The notes beneath the pieces were generated by a model, which was not told where the DNA came from, did not search any database, and was given only the letters and a program-made list of their open reading frames with translations. This document shows, in pieces, positions 8,444 through 16,970 of a DNA stretch of 64,000 bases. Source of the DNA: JAKAXS01 sp041940525 (GTDB lineage Bacteria > Pseudomonadota > Alphaproteobacteria > Rhizobiales > Hyphomicrobiaceae); assembly GCA_041940525.1 (NCBI GenBank), contig JBGTSB010000008.1, positions 1-64,000 on the forward strand, given 5' to 3'. The position numbers were made by a program, and so were the translations under genes. Numbering within the stretch: the first letter of the stretch is position 1; every line of letters starts with the position of its first letter.

Positions 8444-9289
8444 TTAGGCTCGGCGCGCGCCCGAAGTGCCGTTCTGTCTACCTTCTGGCCTGCCAGGACG
8501 CGGAGCTTTCCTACCAGTGCGTCCGCCAGAATGCGCCCGTTCTGGCCGCCAGGACTTTGGCGCAAGCGCGATATACCCGAGAGCCGGCGGCGCGGACGCT
8601 GCGTGTAGTCGGGTCGGGTCAAGGCTCCAGCGGGACGCTAGGCGCATCACGTGATCTTCCGTTGGGTGCAACAGGATGTCACCGCCCGCGTCACCCCTGC
8701 GGCCCCGCAAGCCGCGCAATTCGAACAGTTTCAGCCCCAAGCGCCGTTCTTCGCGTGTGCGCTTGCCCTTGTTCCACAGAACGCCCTCATCGCCCGCAGC
8801 AAAGGCGCGCAGCACGTGTCCGTCGACCATGCGGGCCCAAGCGAACATGTCAATCGGCACATAACTGAAGAAATATTGGACCTCGATAAAGGCGCCGCCC
8901 ATTGAAACCAGCAGCGGAGAGCATTTGTCTACGAAAGCGCTTGTCGTGGGATGCGGGAGAGGCAAGCCGACGACGAAGGTCCAGCCGTTCACAGGCGGAG
9001 AGACAAAGACATGCGTCTGTTCAAGCGATTGGTCGTAAACCGCGTCTATTCCGCTGGACCAATTGCACGCTTCGGCATCTTGCAGCCCGAGCGTCGCGAT
9101 CACACTGTCCGCATCCCGCGTACGCACGGCCATCCAAGCCATATCGTAGCCAAATGCCCTGGGCGTGTCTGGAGACTGGATGACGGGAGGCGTATGAATT
9201 GCACGTGCACGCGGCGGCAGCCGCGGAGCCAGCTTATAGGCCGCTACAGCCATCGTGAGCGCAATCATGACTGCAAGAGCGAGAATCAA
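8444..9289 (-). CDS. Membrane-anchored hypothetical protein
   Basis: 281 residues. An N-terminal hydrophobic segment (ILALAVMIALTMAVAAYKLA) looks like a signal anchor. The soluble domain contains WMAVRTRDADSVIATLGLQ and NGWTFVVGLPLPHP; I do not recognise the family. The last 40 residues are Arg/Gly/Pro-rich. Its upstream region (9290-9605) carries a long perfect inverted repeat. Confidence 0.65.
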   Translation of the reverse strand: MILALAVMIALTMAVAAYKLAPRLPPRARAIHTPPVIQSPDTPRAFGYDMAWMAVRTRDADSVIATLGLQDAEACNWSSGIDAVYDQSLEQTHVFVSPPVNGWTFVVGLPLPHPTTSAFVDKCSPLLVSMGGAFIEVQYFFSYVPIDMFAWARMVDGHVLRAFAAGDEGVLWNKGKRTREERRLGLKLFELRGLRGRRGDAGGDILLHPTEDHVMRLASRWSLDPTRLHAASAPPALGYIALAPKSWRPERAHSGGRTGRKAPRPGRPEGRQNGTSGARRA

Positions 9290-9605
9290 GGGCCATCTCC
9301 CACCAGCGCAGTATGTAAGCGGCAGGCGCGAGGACGATCAAGCCGGAAGCTGGCCTGCGGCGTGGATAAGCTTTGAGGTTGGAGGCCCTTGGAACCGACC
9401 ATACGAGGCCAGTTCGCGGAAAAACCGGTTGCGGGGTAGCGATACCGGAACCGCGAACTGGCCTCTAAAGGGTCGGGTAGCAGCGTATTGAGGGCGAGCC
9501 ACTACCGGCAATCTACGCAAGCCAGGCGGAAATGGCGGGTCACCGCTTACGGCTAGCAAGCGTTGCATAGCCGATGGGAATGACAGGGCGATGTCGGATC
9601 TGTGA
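9290..9605. other. Intergenic region with a long hairpin
   Basis: No gene. It holds the promoter side of the 8444-9289 gene and the inverted repeat at 9405-9465 described separately. The downstream edge abuts the terminator of the TorF-type porin gene. Confidence 0.5.
9405..9465. repeat. Perfect 15-bp inverted repeat with nested stem
   Basis: GAGGCCAGTTCGCGG at 9405-9419 is exactly complementary to 9451-9465. Inside it, CCGGT (9425-9429) pairs with ACCGG (9444-9448), leaving a 14-nt loop. There is no T-run on either side, so it is not a standard terminator. It could be an mRNA leader structure of the minus-strand gene starting at 9289 or a protein-binding site. Confidence 0.7.
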
Positions 9606-9643
9606 AACAAAAATGAAAACGCCGGGGAGTTACCCCGGCGTTT
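9606..9643 (-). terminator. Rho-independent terminator of the TorF-type porin gene
   Basis: An 11-bp perfect stem (9617-9627 with 9633-9643, AAACGCCGGGG) and a 5-nt loop. On the minus strand it is followed by a T-rich tract (TTTTCATTTTTG). It lies 29 bp past the stop of the gene at 9672-10436. Confidence 0.85.
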
Positions 9644-9671
9644 CCATCGTCTAGAGGGATTTCGTCAGACT

Positions 9672-10436
9672 TTATGGAAGCGAGACGGATACCGATGCAA
9701 CGAAGCGCTCGTCTGCGGTGCCATCGTCGATGTCCGTGTCCCAGTAACGCAGGTCGATCGAGAACTTATCGACACCAAGCGTCAGACCAGCGTTCCAGTA
9801 GGTGTAGTCGTCTTCACCCAGGAAGAAGCCAGAGCCGCCTTCTGCGTCAGAGTAACCGACCAAGCCGCTGATGGATGGCGAGAAGATGCCCATTTGCGGC
9901 AAGCCGTAGGACAATGAACCCTCGACCGTGTGGATCTCAACTGAGTTGTCCTGGTCAGGAACGTAGAAGTAGGTCACGCCACCGGAAAGCCCCTTGAAGA
10001 GTTCGGTAGAAGCGCCAGCCTTGAATTCCACGTAATCAGCAGCATCGTCTGCGGCAGGATAGAGGTAGCCAAGGACGCCGAAGTCGAATTCGATCTTACC
10101 GAGTGTCGGCTTGATGCCGGCGTAAACGTCGAGCTCGTATGGCTCGAAACCTGCGCCGTCAATGTTGGAAGCCCAAACACCGGCGTAGAAGATGCCGTAG
10201 GTCATGTCGATCGAGCCCTGAGCGGCAGGATCTTCATCATTGAACGACAAACCGCGGAACACGTAGTCCGAAGTTGCGCCAAGCGTTACAGACCATTCGA
10301 GCTTACGGCCTTCAGGAGCAGGAGCGTCCTTCGTGCTGTAGCCCATTTCGTAACCGTCTGCGAGTGCGGCGCCGGTCATTGCCATCAGAGCAACGGCTGA
10401 GGCGCCTACAGTGCTAACTAAACGAGAAGATTTCAT
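9672..10436 (-). CDS. TorF-family putative porin
   Basis: An outer-membrane beta-barrel of 254 residues. The signal peptide (MKSSRLVSTVGASAVALMAM, cleavage near ALA-D) is followed by the family hallmark LGATSDYVFRGLSFND and repeated amphipathic strands with aromatic girdles. It ends in a C-terminal strand (FVASVSVSLP). The family (TIGR02001-like) is annotated as a putative porin of unknown substrate. It has its own terminator and a 308-bp upstream region, consistent with a monocistronic, well-expressed gene. Confidence 0.88.
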   Translation of the reverse strand: MKSSRLVSTVGASAVALMAMTGAALADGYEMGYSTKDAPAPEGRKLEWSVTLGATSDYVFRGLSFNDEDPAAQGSIDMTYGIFYAGVWASNIDGAGFEPYELDVYAGIKPTLGKIEFDFGVLGYLYPAADDAADYVEFKAGASTELFKGLSGGVTYFYVPDQDNSVEIHTVEGSLSYGLPQMGIFSPSISGLVGYSDAEGGSGFFLGEDDYTYWNAGLTLGVDKFSIDLRYWDTDIDDGTADERFVASVSVSLP

Positions 10437-10744
10437 AATCCCAACCCCCGGTTTGAACCCTATTCACCGCGTCTGCATTCTCACCCGCAGAGGATGAATC
10501 GTGCTCGCGTCTGGCAATAGAAAGCGATATTGATCGCGCTAGCACAAGTCTGAAATGACAGCTTAAGTCATTAGGGAAACAGGGCTGTAGCTATTGGGCA
10601 ACGCGCCGGAATAACTGACTAAAATTTGATCATTCACCGCCCGCCTTGCAGGCAAAACTGACCCGAGGTTTCCAATTTTGACCGACGATACGCTTCACTA
10701 TTGTGCAAACTGCACTCGATTGTTCACCTTCGAAAGTCAACGAC
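10437..10744. promoter_or_regulatory. Divergent promoter region, porin / SDR
   Basis: Gap between two divergent genes, AT-richer than its flanks. It must hold both promoters. I see no certain operator, RNA or small gene in it. Confidence 0.4.
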
Positions 10745-11554
10745 ATGGTGGCTCTCGTGGTTGATGACAGCCGAACACCCTCAAAAACGGTCTTGATCAC
10801 CGGAGCAGCGCGGCGAATTGGAAGAAAAATCGCGCTAGATCTGGCTTTGGATGGTTGGGATGTTGCGGTGCACTACCGCTCGTCGAAGGAAGAGGCCTGC
10901 AATCTTGTTCAGGAAATCAATAACTTAGGCGTCCGAGGGCTTCCGATTCAGGCGGATCTCGCGGATGCATCAAACGTGGGAGCGATCGTGGATTCGTGCC
11001 GCGAACAGTTGGCGGCACCGACTTGCCTAATCAATAATGCTTCACAATTTCAACCAGATACGCTGCTTTCGACGACACCTGAGAGCTGGCATCTGCACCT
11101 TGATACGAATCTGAAGGCGCCAATTTTCTTAGCGCAAGCCATGGCGAAAGCTCTTCCGGACGGAATAGACGGAAACGTTATCAACATCATTGACCAGCGG
11201 GTGTGGAAACCCTCGCCGGACTTCTTCTCCTATACGATATCCAAAGCCGGCCTATGGGCGGCCACCCGCACCCTGGCGCAGAGCTTGGCGCCACGAATCC
11301 GCGTCAATGCCATCGGGCCAGGGCCGGTGCTGCAGAGCATCCACCAGACAAGCGCTGAATTTGCTCAGGAAATTGAGAGCACGCTGTTGAAGCGAGCCCC
11401 GGACGCGGGCGAGATCGCAGCAGCCGTAAAGTTCATCCTCGCCTCACCGACACTGACTGGCCAGATGATCGCGCTGGATTCGGGACAACATCTGGCTTGG
11501 ACACCCGGGCAGCCCGCACCTTTGGCAAAGCCGGGCAGCGACAGCGCGAAATAG
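10745..11554 (+). CDS. SDR oxidoreductase, FolM/pteridine-reductase-like
   Basis: A short-chain dehydrogenase with the NADP-type glycine motif TGAARRIG, a variant typical of pteridine reductases and FolM. It also has the NNAS motif and the active-site YTISK (Tyr-x3-Lys), with VNAIGPGPVL near the C-terminus. The nucleotide motif and overall length (269 aa) suggest dihydropterin reduction in folate-type cofactor metabolism; the substrate is inferred. ATG 10745 is chosen; GTG 10703 is an alternative and neither shows a good RBS. Confidence 0.82.
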   Translation: MVALVVDDSRTPSKTVLITGAARRIGRKIALDLALDGWDVAVHYRSSKEEACNLVQEINNLGVRGLPIQADLADASNVGAIVDSCREQLAAPTCLINNASQFQPDTLLSTTPESWHLHLDTNLKAPIFLAQAMAKALPDGIDGNVINIIDQRVWKPSPDFFSYTISKAGLWAATRTLAQSLAPRIRVNAIGPGPVLQSIHQTSAEFAQEIESTLLKRAPDAGEIAAAVKFILASPTLTGQMIALDSGQHLAWTPGQPAPLAKPGSDSAK

Positions 11555-11744
11555 CAAACTCCCGGTCCGAAAAGACCGACACATTTCGACCGCGCGGCCC
11601 TCAAACTCGCGCCTCAAAATCCCCTCAAAATCCCGCTTCACACAGGCTTGCCGGCGTATACCAAGCCTTAATGTTAAGAAGTCATAAACGATCTGACTTT
11701 CAGAGGATTCGCCACCTGTTCGGCCGGCCGAATTGAGGGGTCTA

Positions 11745-12941
11745 ATGCCTAGCCGTTTTGTTACCTGTGCGCTCGCGCTTGCCGCTGCTGCACTCGCTAC
11801 CGCGACCACACCGGCCCGTGCCGCGAGCCTTCCGGAAATTCTCGTCACTGGCGACAACGCCGTATGGAGCTGCGCCACACCTGGCCGCTTGATGGCTTTC
11901 CTGGAAGACAACAATTCCAACCTGCGCCCGAAGTTCTCCAACATTGCGACTGAATACATGCGGTATGGAGAGAAGCTTGGCGTTCGCTGGGACTATGCGT
12001 TCTTTCAAATGCTTGTGGAGACGGGCTACCTGAAATTCACCGGCGACGTGAACTGGCGCCAGAACAATTTCGCCGGTCTCGGCGCGACCGGCGGCGGTGT
12101 TCCCGGTGAGAGCTTCCCGGACGTGGGTACGGGTGTGCGCGCGCATCTTGAGCATGTGCTGATGTACACCGGCACCCTGGCGGAAAATGCCGCGGCGAAG
12201 CGCACCCGTGATGTCTATTCCTGGGGCGTCCTCGATAAGTGGCGGCGGAACATCCAAAAGCGCCGGCGCATGACTTTCACAGACCTTGCTTCCAAGTGGG
12301 CCCCTGGCTCTCGCGGCTATCCGCGCGACATTGGTTCGGTCGCCAACCGGTTCCGCAAGGGCGAATGCCGTCAGCCGGACCCAAAACCGGAGCTGGTGGC
12401 GATTGCGCGCGGCGGCTCGGCAAAGCAAGCAGAAGCGAAGCCTGAGCCCAAGGCACAAGTTGAAAATCCGACGTTCGGGCAGAAGCCGCCTGGGACACCA
12501 GCCAACACCACCAATTCACAACAGGCGGCAGTAGCTAAGGAAACAACCAAGGTTCCCAGCGCGGCAGCGAAGAAGAGCGGCGGCGGCGTCAAGGTTCTCA
12601 ACAAGGGACAGGATGCGCCTGCGGCCGGGGCAACGGCGGAGAAAGGAAAAGCGCAGCCTCCACCAGCCAGCAAGCCCGGCAAGGACACCGTGAAGACAGC
12701 GGCCGGTTCTGCGAAATGCAAGGTCTGGCAGGCCAGCTATGGCGGCACGAAGGCCATCATTATCAAAGCCAAGTCCGGTCAGATGACGAACTACACGGTG
12801 TTGGACGTGAATGCCGGCTCGGAAAAGCGCGAGGCCGATGCTTACATCGCCGCTTACGCCAAGGGTGGTTCGAAGGTTGGTGAGTATTCCAGTTCGAACA
12901 AGGCGCTGGAGAAGGCCTTTGAACTCTGCCCGGAAGGCTGA
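11745..12941 (+). CDS. Exported glucosaminidase-domain protein
   Basis: 398 residues with a signal peptide (ALALAAAALATATTPARA). The N-terminal domain (about 55-200) has the glucosaminidase-type pattern FFQMLVETGYLKF...WRQNNFAGLGATGGG, suggesting peptidoglycan beta-N-acetylglucosaminidase activity in the periplasm. A Lys/Ala/Pro-rich linker (about 215-325) leads to a small C-terminal domain with KCKVWQASYGG and two cysteines, perhaps a cell-wall-binding module. ATG 11745 follows a GAGGGG ribosome site. A strong terminator follows at 12977. Confidence 0.8.
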   Translation: MPSRFVTCALALAAAALATATTPARAASLPEILVTGDNAVWSCATPGRLMAFLEDNNSNLRPKFSNIATEYMRYGEKLGVRWDYAFFQMLVETGYLKFTGDVNWRQNNFAGLGATGGGVPGESFPDVGTGVRAHLEHVLMYTGTLAENAAAKRTRDVYSWGVLDKWRRNIQKRRRMTFTDLASKWAPGSRGYPRDIGSVANRFRKGECRQPDPKPELVAIARGGSAKQAEAKPEPKAQVENPTFGQKPPGTPANTTNSQQAAVAKETTKVPSAAAKKSGGGVKVLNKGQDAPAAGATAEKGKAQPPPASKPGKDTVKTAAGSAKCKVWQASYGGTKAIIIKAKSGQMTNYTVLDVNAGSEKREADAYIAAYAKGGSKVGEYSSSNKALEKAFELCPEG

Positions 12942-12976
12942 TCAAGCAGCTTCCAACGTTCGAAACCTAAGCAACG

Positions 12977-13015
12977 ATTGGCCGCGACAGACTTCTGATC
13001 GCGGCCAATTTTTTT
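12977..13015 (+). terminator. Rho-independent terminator
   Basis: An 11-bp perfect stem (12977-12987 with 12999-13009), an 11-nt loop and a run of seven T. It ends the glucosaminidase gene just before the convergent lexA stop. Confidence 0.9.
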
Positions 13016-13020
13016 CGGGA

Positions 13021-13734
13021 TCAGTAGCGCCGGATGAGACCGACGAGACGGCCCTGGATGTCGACCTGATCCGGCCCGAAGATCCGCGTTTCAAACTCGG
13101 GATTTGCCGCTTCCAGAGCGATCGTTGAGCCCTTCTTGCGCAGGCGCTTGAGTGTTGCCTCTTCCTTTTCGACCAATGCGACAACGATATCGCCGTTATC
13201 GGCCGACACGCAGCGCCGGATGATGACCGTATCGCCATCGTGAATTCCGGCCTCGATCATCGAGTCGCCTTTGACTTCGAGCGCGAAGTGCTCGCCGTTG
13301 GTCAGGATGTCGGGCGGGCATGAGATGTCGTGGCTGTGGCTTTGGATGGCGGAGATCGGCACGCCGGCGGCAATCCGGCCCATCACGGGCACCTGAACCG
13401 TGCGCGTGTCGATCATGTGGGCGGGTGGCGGATCGATGTTGTGGACCTTGCCGCGACTGCCTTCGATCACACTGGGCTGGAAGCCCGATCGTCTCGGCAT
13501 GGCCGCCGTTGGCTCGGAGCTCTCGGGAAGCTTGACGACTTCAATGGCGCGGGCCCGGTGCGGCAGGCGGCGAATGAAGCCGCGTTCGACCAGGGCGGTA
13601 ATCAGCCGGTGGATGCCCGATTTGGATTTGAGATCAAGCGCATCCTTCATTTCGTCAAAGGACGGCGGAACCCCCTCGTTCTGCATGCGCTCATGGATGA
13701 AAAGCAGCAATTCCTTTTGCTTTTGCGTCAGCAT
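13021..13734 (-). CDS. lexA: LexA repressor (SOS regulator, S24 peptidase)
   Basis: Represses SOS genes and self-cleaves when RecA* forms. 237 residues: MLTQKQKELL then a winged helix (SFDEMKDALDLKSKSGIHRLI). The cleavage site is Ala123-Gly124 in GRIAAGVP, catalytic Ser158 is in KGDSM, and Lys196 is in ATLKRL. ATG 13734 gives the canonical N-terminus. It would be the last gene of trpC-moaC-moeA-lexA, but an IS now separates it from moeA. Its own LexA box at 13881-13895 survives, 14 bp from the IS edge. Confidence 0.97.
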   Translation of the reverse strand: MLTQKQKELLLFIHERMQNEGVPPSFDEMKDALDLKSKSGIHRLITALVERGFIRRLPHRARAIEVVKLPESSEPTAAMPRRSGFQPSVIEGSRGKVHNIDPPPAHMIDTRTVQVPVMGRIAAGVPISAIQSHSHDISCPPDILTNGEHFALEVKGDSMIEAGIHDGDTVIIRRCVSADNGDIVVALVEKEEATLKRLRKKGSTIALEAANPEFETRIFGPDQVDIQGRLVGLIRRY

Positions 13735-13880
13735 ATTTTTCTCCGGTATCGGGCGGATTGGAATGCGAACTGCCCTGCCAAAGGCCTGGGCAACGGCCGA
13801 GCACATTCAGCCCTTACGCGGCACAAGGTGTTGATTGTTGTTGCGCGCTCCGGTGGACGAAGCGTGAACGTACACTACCT

Positions 13881-13895
13881 GTTCCTTAGATGTTC
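13881..13895 (-). promoter_or_regulatory. LexA (SOS) box upstream of lexA
   Basis: GTTC-N7-GTTC, the direct-repeat SOS box of alphaproteobacterial LexA, 147 bp upstream of the lexA start. It implies autoregulation. The distance is long, so the transcription start probably lies between the box and 13734. Confidence 0.75.
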
Positions 13896-13901
13896 CGCAA
13901 G

Positions 13902-13909
13902 TGGGGTCT
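13902..13909. repeat. Left 8-bp target-site duplication
   Basis: TGGGGTCT, identical to 15724-15731 on the other side of the IS. Confidence 0.9.
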
Positions 13910-14000
13910 CGCACTTATCCCCTTCGAACATTTAAGGATGCAACAATGCTGAGACGTGATAGACACACCTTACAGAACGCAAATGGCTGGAAGGTGTGGA

Positions 14001-14309
14001 ATGGCAGAAGCAGAAGACGGTGGTGGCGGGGGATTGTCGCAAGAGGAGCTTACAGCTCTTTTCTCGGGACCAGCTCCCTTAGCAAACAAGATCTATGTTT
14101 CGATTGCCCCTCATGGGCTTTGTCGCGTGTCATTCGTCGAGTTTCCCTCCGAAGGCACATCCGGTCCGCAGTTTCGATCAGCTGCAACCCTATCAATCGC
14201 AGATCTGCTGGCGTTGAGGGATTTGATTACCCAATCAATAGAGCAATCAGGAGTGAAGTTTTCCGTCGTGAACCCTGCGCAAGGGGGCTCAGATGGCTCG
14301 AAGCCCTAG
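14001..14309 (+). CDS. IS passenger protein 1, unknown
   Basis: A 102-residue soluble protein carried inside the IS. The N-terminus is Gly/Glu-rich (MAEAEDGGGGGLSQEELTAL), followed by IYVSIAPHGLCRVSFVEFP and a helical end. No known motif. ATG 14001 has a purine-rich leader (AAGGTGTGGA) just upstream. Its 3' end overlaps passenger gene 2 by 17 nt, so the two are probably translated together. No function can be assigned. Confidence 0.65.
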   Translation: MAEAEDGGGGGLSQEELTALFSGPAPLANKIYVSIAPHGLCRVSFVEFPSEGTSGPQFRSAATLSIADLLALRDLITQSIEQSGVKFSVVNPAQGGSDGSKP

Positions 14310-14763
14310 TTCCGCAGGAAGCAGGGGCACCGCTGCTGTCAGCCTCTCTGCCGGGAGTGGAGGCGCTGACGCCCCCATTTCGTTCTTGCAGGCCACTAAA
14401 TTGATAGAAACGTCCGAAGAGAAAACGCTAGCAAAGATGCAGGCGTTGGAAAGCCGCATAGACGTGCGGTTGTCTCGTCTGGACGACATCCCGACGTGGA
14501 GCCAACAGCTCGTCCTTGCACTTTCAATAGGCGTCTCAACCATCGTTACTCTCGCTGGCCTGCTTGTCGCGTTTCTCAGTTTTGGTGGGGACAGATTTGA
14601 CGGAGGTGTCCAGTACACCAGCGCCACCTATCAGAATGCTGCTGAAGCAAAAAAAGCTGCCGACTCTGTTGAGCGAACAGCTTCAAAAATTGATCTTATG
14701 CTCAGGAGAATGGAACAAAAAATTGACGAAGGTAAGCGCCTTGAGACACCGCAAAACAAGTGA
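14293..14763 (+). CDS. IS passenger protein 2, single-pass membrane protein
   Basis: 156 residues. A charged helical stretch (about 30-60, ATKLIETSEEKTLAKMQALE) precedes one strong membrane segment (about 70-95, LVLALSIGVSTIVTLAGLLV). Past it, a C-terminal part from about 115 is probably coiled-coil (AAEAKKAADSVERTASKIDL). AAGGGGG lies 5 nt before ATG 14293. It overlaps passenger gene 1 by 17 nt and ends 5 nt from the convergent transposase stop, so the cargo fits tightly in the element. The layout suggests a membrane-anchored partner of passenger 1; the role is unknown. Confidence 0.7.
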   Translation: MARSPSSAGSRGTAAVSLSAGSGGADAPISFLQATKLIETSEEKTLAKMQALESRIDVRLSRLDDIPTWSQQLVLALSIGVSTIVTLAGLLVAFLSFGGDRFDGGVQYTSATYQNAAEAKKAADSVERTASKIDLMLRRMEQKIDEGKRLETPQNK

Positions 14764-14768
14764 TCGCT

Positions 14769-15674
14769 TTACTCAACTCTTACATGCGATGGCGCACGGC
14801 GAGCCACCGGCATCGGGAAAGCGCGCAAAAGCAGCTTCATCATCAAATGCGGCTCGTCGCGAAGGTTGTGACGAAACTCAAACTCGCCCAAGTACTTCGA
14901 AAGGTGCTTCTTCGAAACCCAAACGTGCGTCCCGGAAATCCCGCGCTTCAGATTAGCCCATACGGCTTCAATGGTGTTCGTGTGCACGGGGCCGCGAACG
15001 TATTCCTTGGCAGCGTGGTTGACCGTGTGGTGGTCAAAGTCACGGCCCAAGTTCTGGAACGGGCGCGCCTCGTCCGTCATCACGCGTGAGTTGGGTTTAA
15101 CCCACTTCAGGATATGCGGAGCAACAGAGCCTTCCATACGGTTCTGGACGTGCCGGAGAATGACTTCACCGCCGCGCTCAACCATGCCCAGCACAACCGC
15201 CTTATCGCCGCGCCCGATCTTGTCATGGCCGCCTAGGAAGGCCTTATCGACTTCCACAGCGCCCCCACCGGAGCCGCCTAGAGGGGCGTCACCGTCCACC
15301 TGCGCCATGTACTTGCGGATTTCGTGCCCCATGCGCCAAGCGGTCTTGTAGGTCACGCCCGTTAGGCGCTGGATTTCCTTTGCCGACACGCCGTTACGCG
15401 TGGTGCAGAACATGTGCATCACGTGGAACCACACCGTTAAAGGCGTGCGTGTCTTGTCGAACGGCGTTCCAGCTGTTGCGTACACCTGAAACCCGCAGTG
15501 CTCGCACTCATGGGCGCGGCGCTTCTTCACGCGGTAATACTTCGCTTCCCGCTCACAGCCTGAGCAGATGAGCGTTTCGCCGTAGCGCGCACGGAAGATG
15601 TGCTCCAGGCACGCGTCATCGTCCGGGAACATCTTGCGGAGTTGGGTAACTGTGAGCTGCTTTTCCTGTTTCAT
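14769..15674 (-). CDS. IS1595-family transposase
   Basis: 301 residues. An N-terminal zinc ribbon (CSGCEREAKYYRVKKRRAHE with CEHC) precedes the ISXO2-like DDE domain. Candidate catalytic residues are Asp in AVEVDKAFLGG, Asp in VMTDEARPF, and Glu in HTNTIEAVWANLKRG. ATG 15674 is chosen because upstream codons run into the IS end. Start and stop both lie within the inverted ends, and the frame is intact, so the element may be active. Confidence 0.92.
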   Translation of the reverse strand: MKQEKQLTVTQLRKMFPDDDACLEHIFRARYGETLICSGCEREAKYYRVKKRRAHECEHCGFQVYATAGTPFDKTRTPLTVWFHVMHMFCTTRNGVSAKEIQRLTGVTYKTAWRMGHEIRKYMAQVDGDAPLGGSGGGAVEVDKAFLGGHDKIGRGDKAVVLGMVERGGEVILRHVQNRMEGSVAPHILKWVKPNSRVMTDEARPFQNLGRDFDHHTVNHAAKEYVRGPVHTNTIEAVWANLKRGISGTHVWVSKKHLSKYLGEFEFRHNLRDEPHLMMKLLLRAFPMPVARRAPSHVRVE

Positions 15675-15723
15675 AATCAGAATATAGCAACTCAGTATCA
15701 CATGTTCAAGGGGGATAATTGCG

Positions 15724-15731
15724 TGGGGTCT
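15724..15731. repeat. Right 8-bp target-site duplication
   Basis: TGGGGTCT, identical to 13902-13909. Confidence 0.9.
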
Positions 15732-15759
15732 GGGTGGCGCTTCGGCAACAGCTGCGTAC

Positions 15760-16959
15760 TCACTCCCCAAGCAGGAGGATCGGCACGGTTTGACCAGCCG
15801 CGACGGGGCCGTCGCTTGGCGGGCGGATGATGAGGCAGCCGGCTTGCGATAGAAGCGACAAGGCTGCGCTGTCTTGCGATGCCAAGGGCGTGACGAGCGG
15901 CAGCTCGGCCCCGCGTTTTTGGAGGCGCGCGCGCATGTAGTGCTGGCGCGGACCGTTGGATGCTAGCTCAGTCGCGGCAACGGCTTGCATCGGTCCGTTG
16001 TCTGCCTCGGCAGCGCCCGCCAAACGGCGAATGAGCGGCACCAGAAAGATGCGGGCGGTGACGAGGCATGAGACGGGGTTTCCCGGCAGGCCAAGCACAC
16101 GTTGAGTGCCCCGGCGGCCAAACATCATGGGTTTACCGGGCCGCATGGCGATCTTCCAGAAATCGAGCTGGCCGCCTCTGGTCTTCAAGACAGGGCCGAC
16201 GAGGTCATGGTCGCCGACCGAGGCGCCGCCGATGGTGACGAGGATGTCCGCACCGCCGGACTGGCTGATCTTGTCTCCCAGATCCTGCTCTGTGTCCTTG
16301 GCGATGCCGAGGATGCGAACGTCCGCGCCGGCGGTTTCGCACATGGCGGCTAAGCCATAGGTGTTGGAAGAGATGATCTGGTCGGCCCTTAGTGCGTTTC
16401 CCGGCTCGACAAGTTCGTCGCCGGTCGCAAGGATCGCCACCGTGGGCTTTTTGCATACCGGCAGCGTGGCATGGCCTGAGGCGGCGGCCAGTGCAATGGC
16501 GCGATCATCAAGCACGCGTCCGGCCTTGAGAATGGGGTTGCCCTGCGCAAAGTCGAAGCCGCGCTTGCGCACGTGCTGGCCAGCGGGGACTGCCTCGCCA
16601 ACGGTAATGACGTCGCCATCGCGGGTTGCGTTCTCTTGGATGAGGATAGCGTCCGCGCCATCCGGCACCGGAGCGCCGGTGGAGATGCGCACGCATTGGC
16701 CCGGCCCGACGGTTCCAGCGAACGCGTGACCAGCGGCGGCTTCTCCGATCAGCTCTAGCCGGGTCTGTTCGCTGACTCCGCCCGCGACCGCGTAACCATC
16801 CATGGCCGAGCAATCGAATGGCGGCTGGGTCAGCAGTGCCGCCACGTCCTCAGCCAGAACACGGCGGTTCAGCTGCAAAAGCCCGGCCTGCTCGGTTCCG
16901 GTTGGGCCTGCGCCCTCCAGCACCTTGGCCAGTGCGTCTTCAACGGGGAGTAAGGCCAT
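15760..16959 (-). CDS. moeA: Molybdopterin molybdenumtransferase
   Basis: Inserts molybdate into adenylylated molybdopterin, the last step of molybdenum cofactor synthesis. 399 residues of normal length, with FDCSAMDGYAV near residue 50, the substrate-domain ATGDELVEPG and TIGGASVGDHDLV, and MRPGKPMMFG with GLPGNPVSCLVT. It follows moaC by 11 nt in one operon. Downstream, the IS insertion point (15731) lies 28 bp past the stop. Confidence 0.95.
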   Translation of the reverse strand: MALLPVEDALAKVLEGAGPTGTEQAGLLQLNRRVLAEDVAALLTQPPFDCSAMDGYAVAGGVSEQTRLELIGEAAAGHAFAGTVGPGQCVRISTGAPVPDGADAILIQENATRDGDVITVGEAVPAGQHVRKRGFDFAQGNPILKAGRVLDDRAIALAAASGHATLPVCKKPTVAILATGDELVEPGNALRADQIISSNTYGLAAMCETAGADVRILGIAKDTEQDLGDKISQSGGADILVTIGGASVGDHDLVGPVLKTRGGQLDFWKIAMRPGKPMMFGRRGTQRVLGLPGNPVSCLVTARIFLVPLIRRLAGAAEADNGPMQAVAATELASNGPRQHYMRARLQKRGAELPLVTPLASQDSAALSLLSQAGCLIIRPPSDGPVAAGQTVPILLLGE

Positions 16960-16970
16960 CGCGCAAATCC

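Larger units (their letters stand above)
13910..15723. mobile_element. Complete IS1595-family element with two passenger genes
   Basis: 1814 bp. The inverted ends 13910-13935 and 15698-15723 match at 21 of 26 positions (CGCAnTTATCCCC...GAACAT). They are flanked by perfect 8-bp direct repeats TGGGGTCT at 13902-13909 and 15724-15731, the duplication size expected for IS1595. Inside are a transposase on the minus strand and, converging on it, two overlapping small genes on the plus strand. Identical flanks imply a recent insertion, into the moeA-lexA gap. The family is known to include members with passenger genes. Confidence 0.92.
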
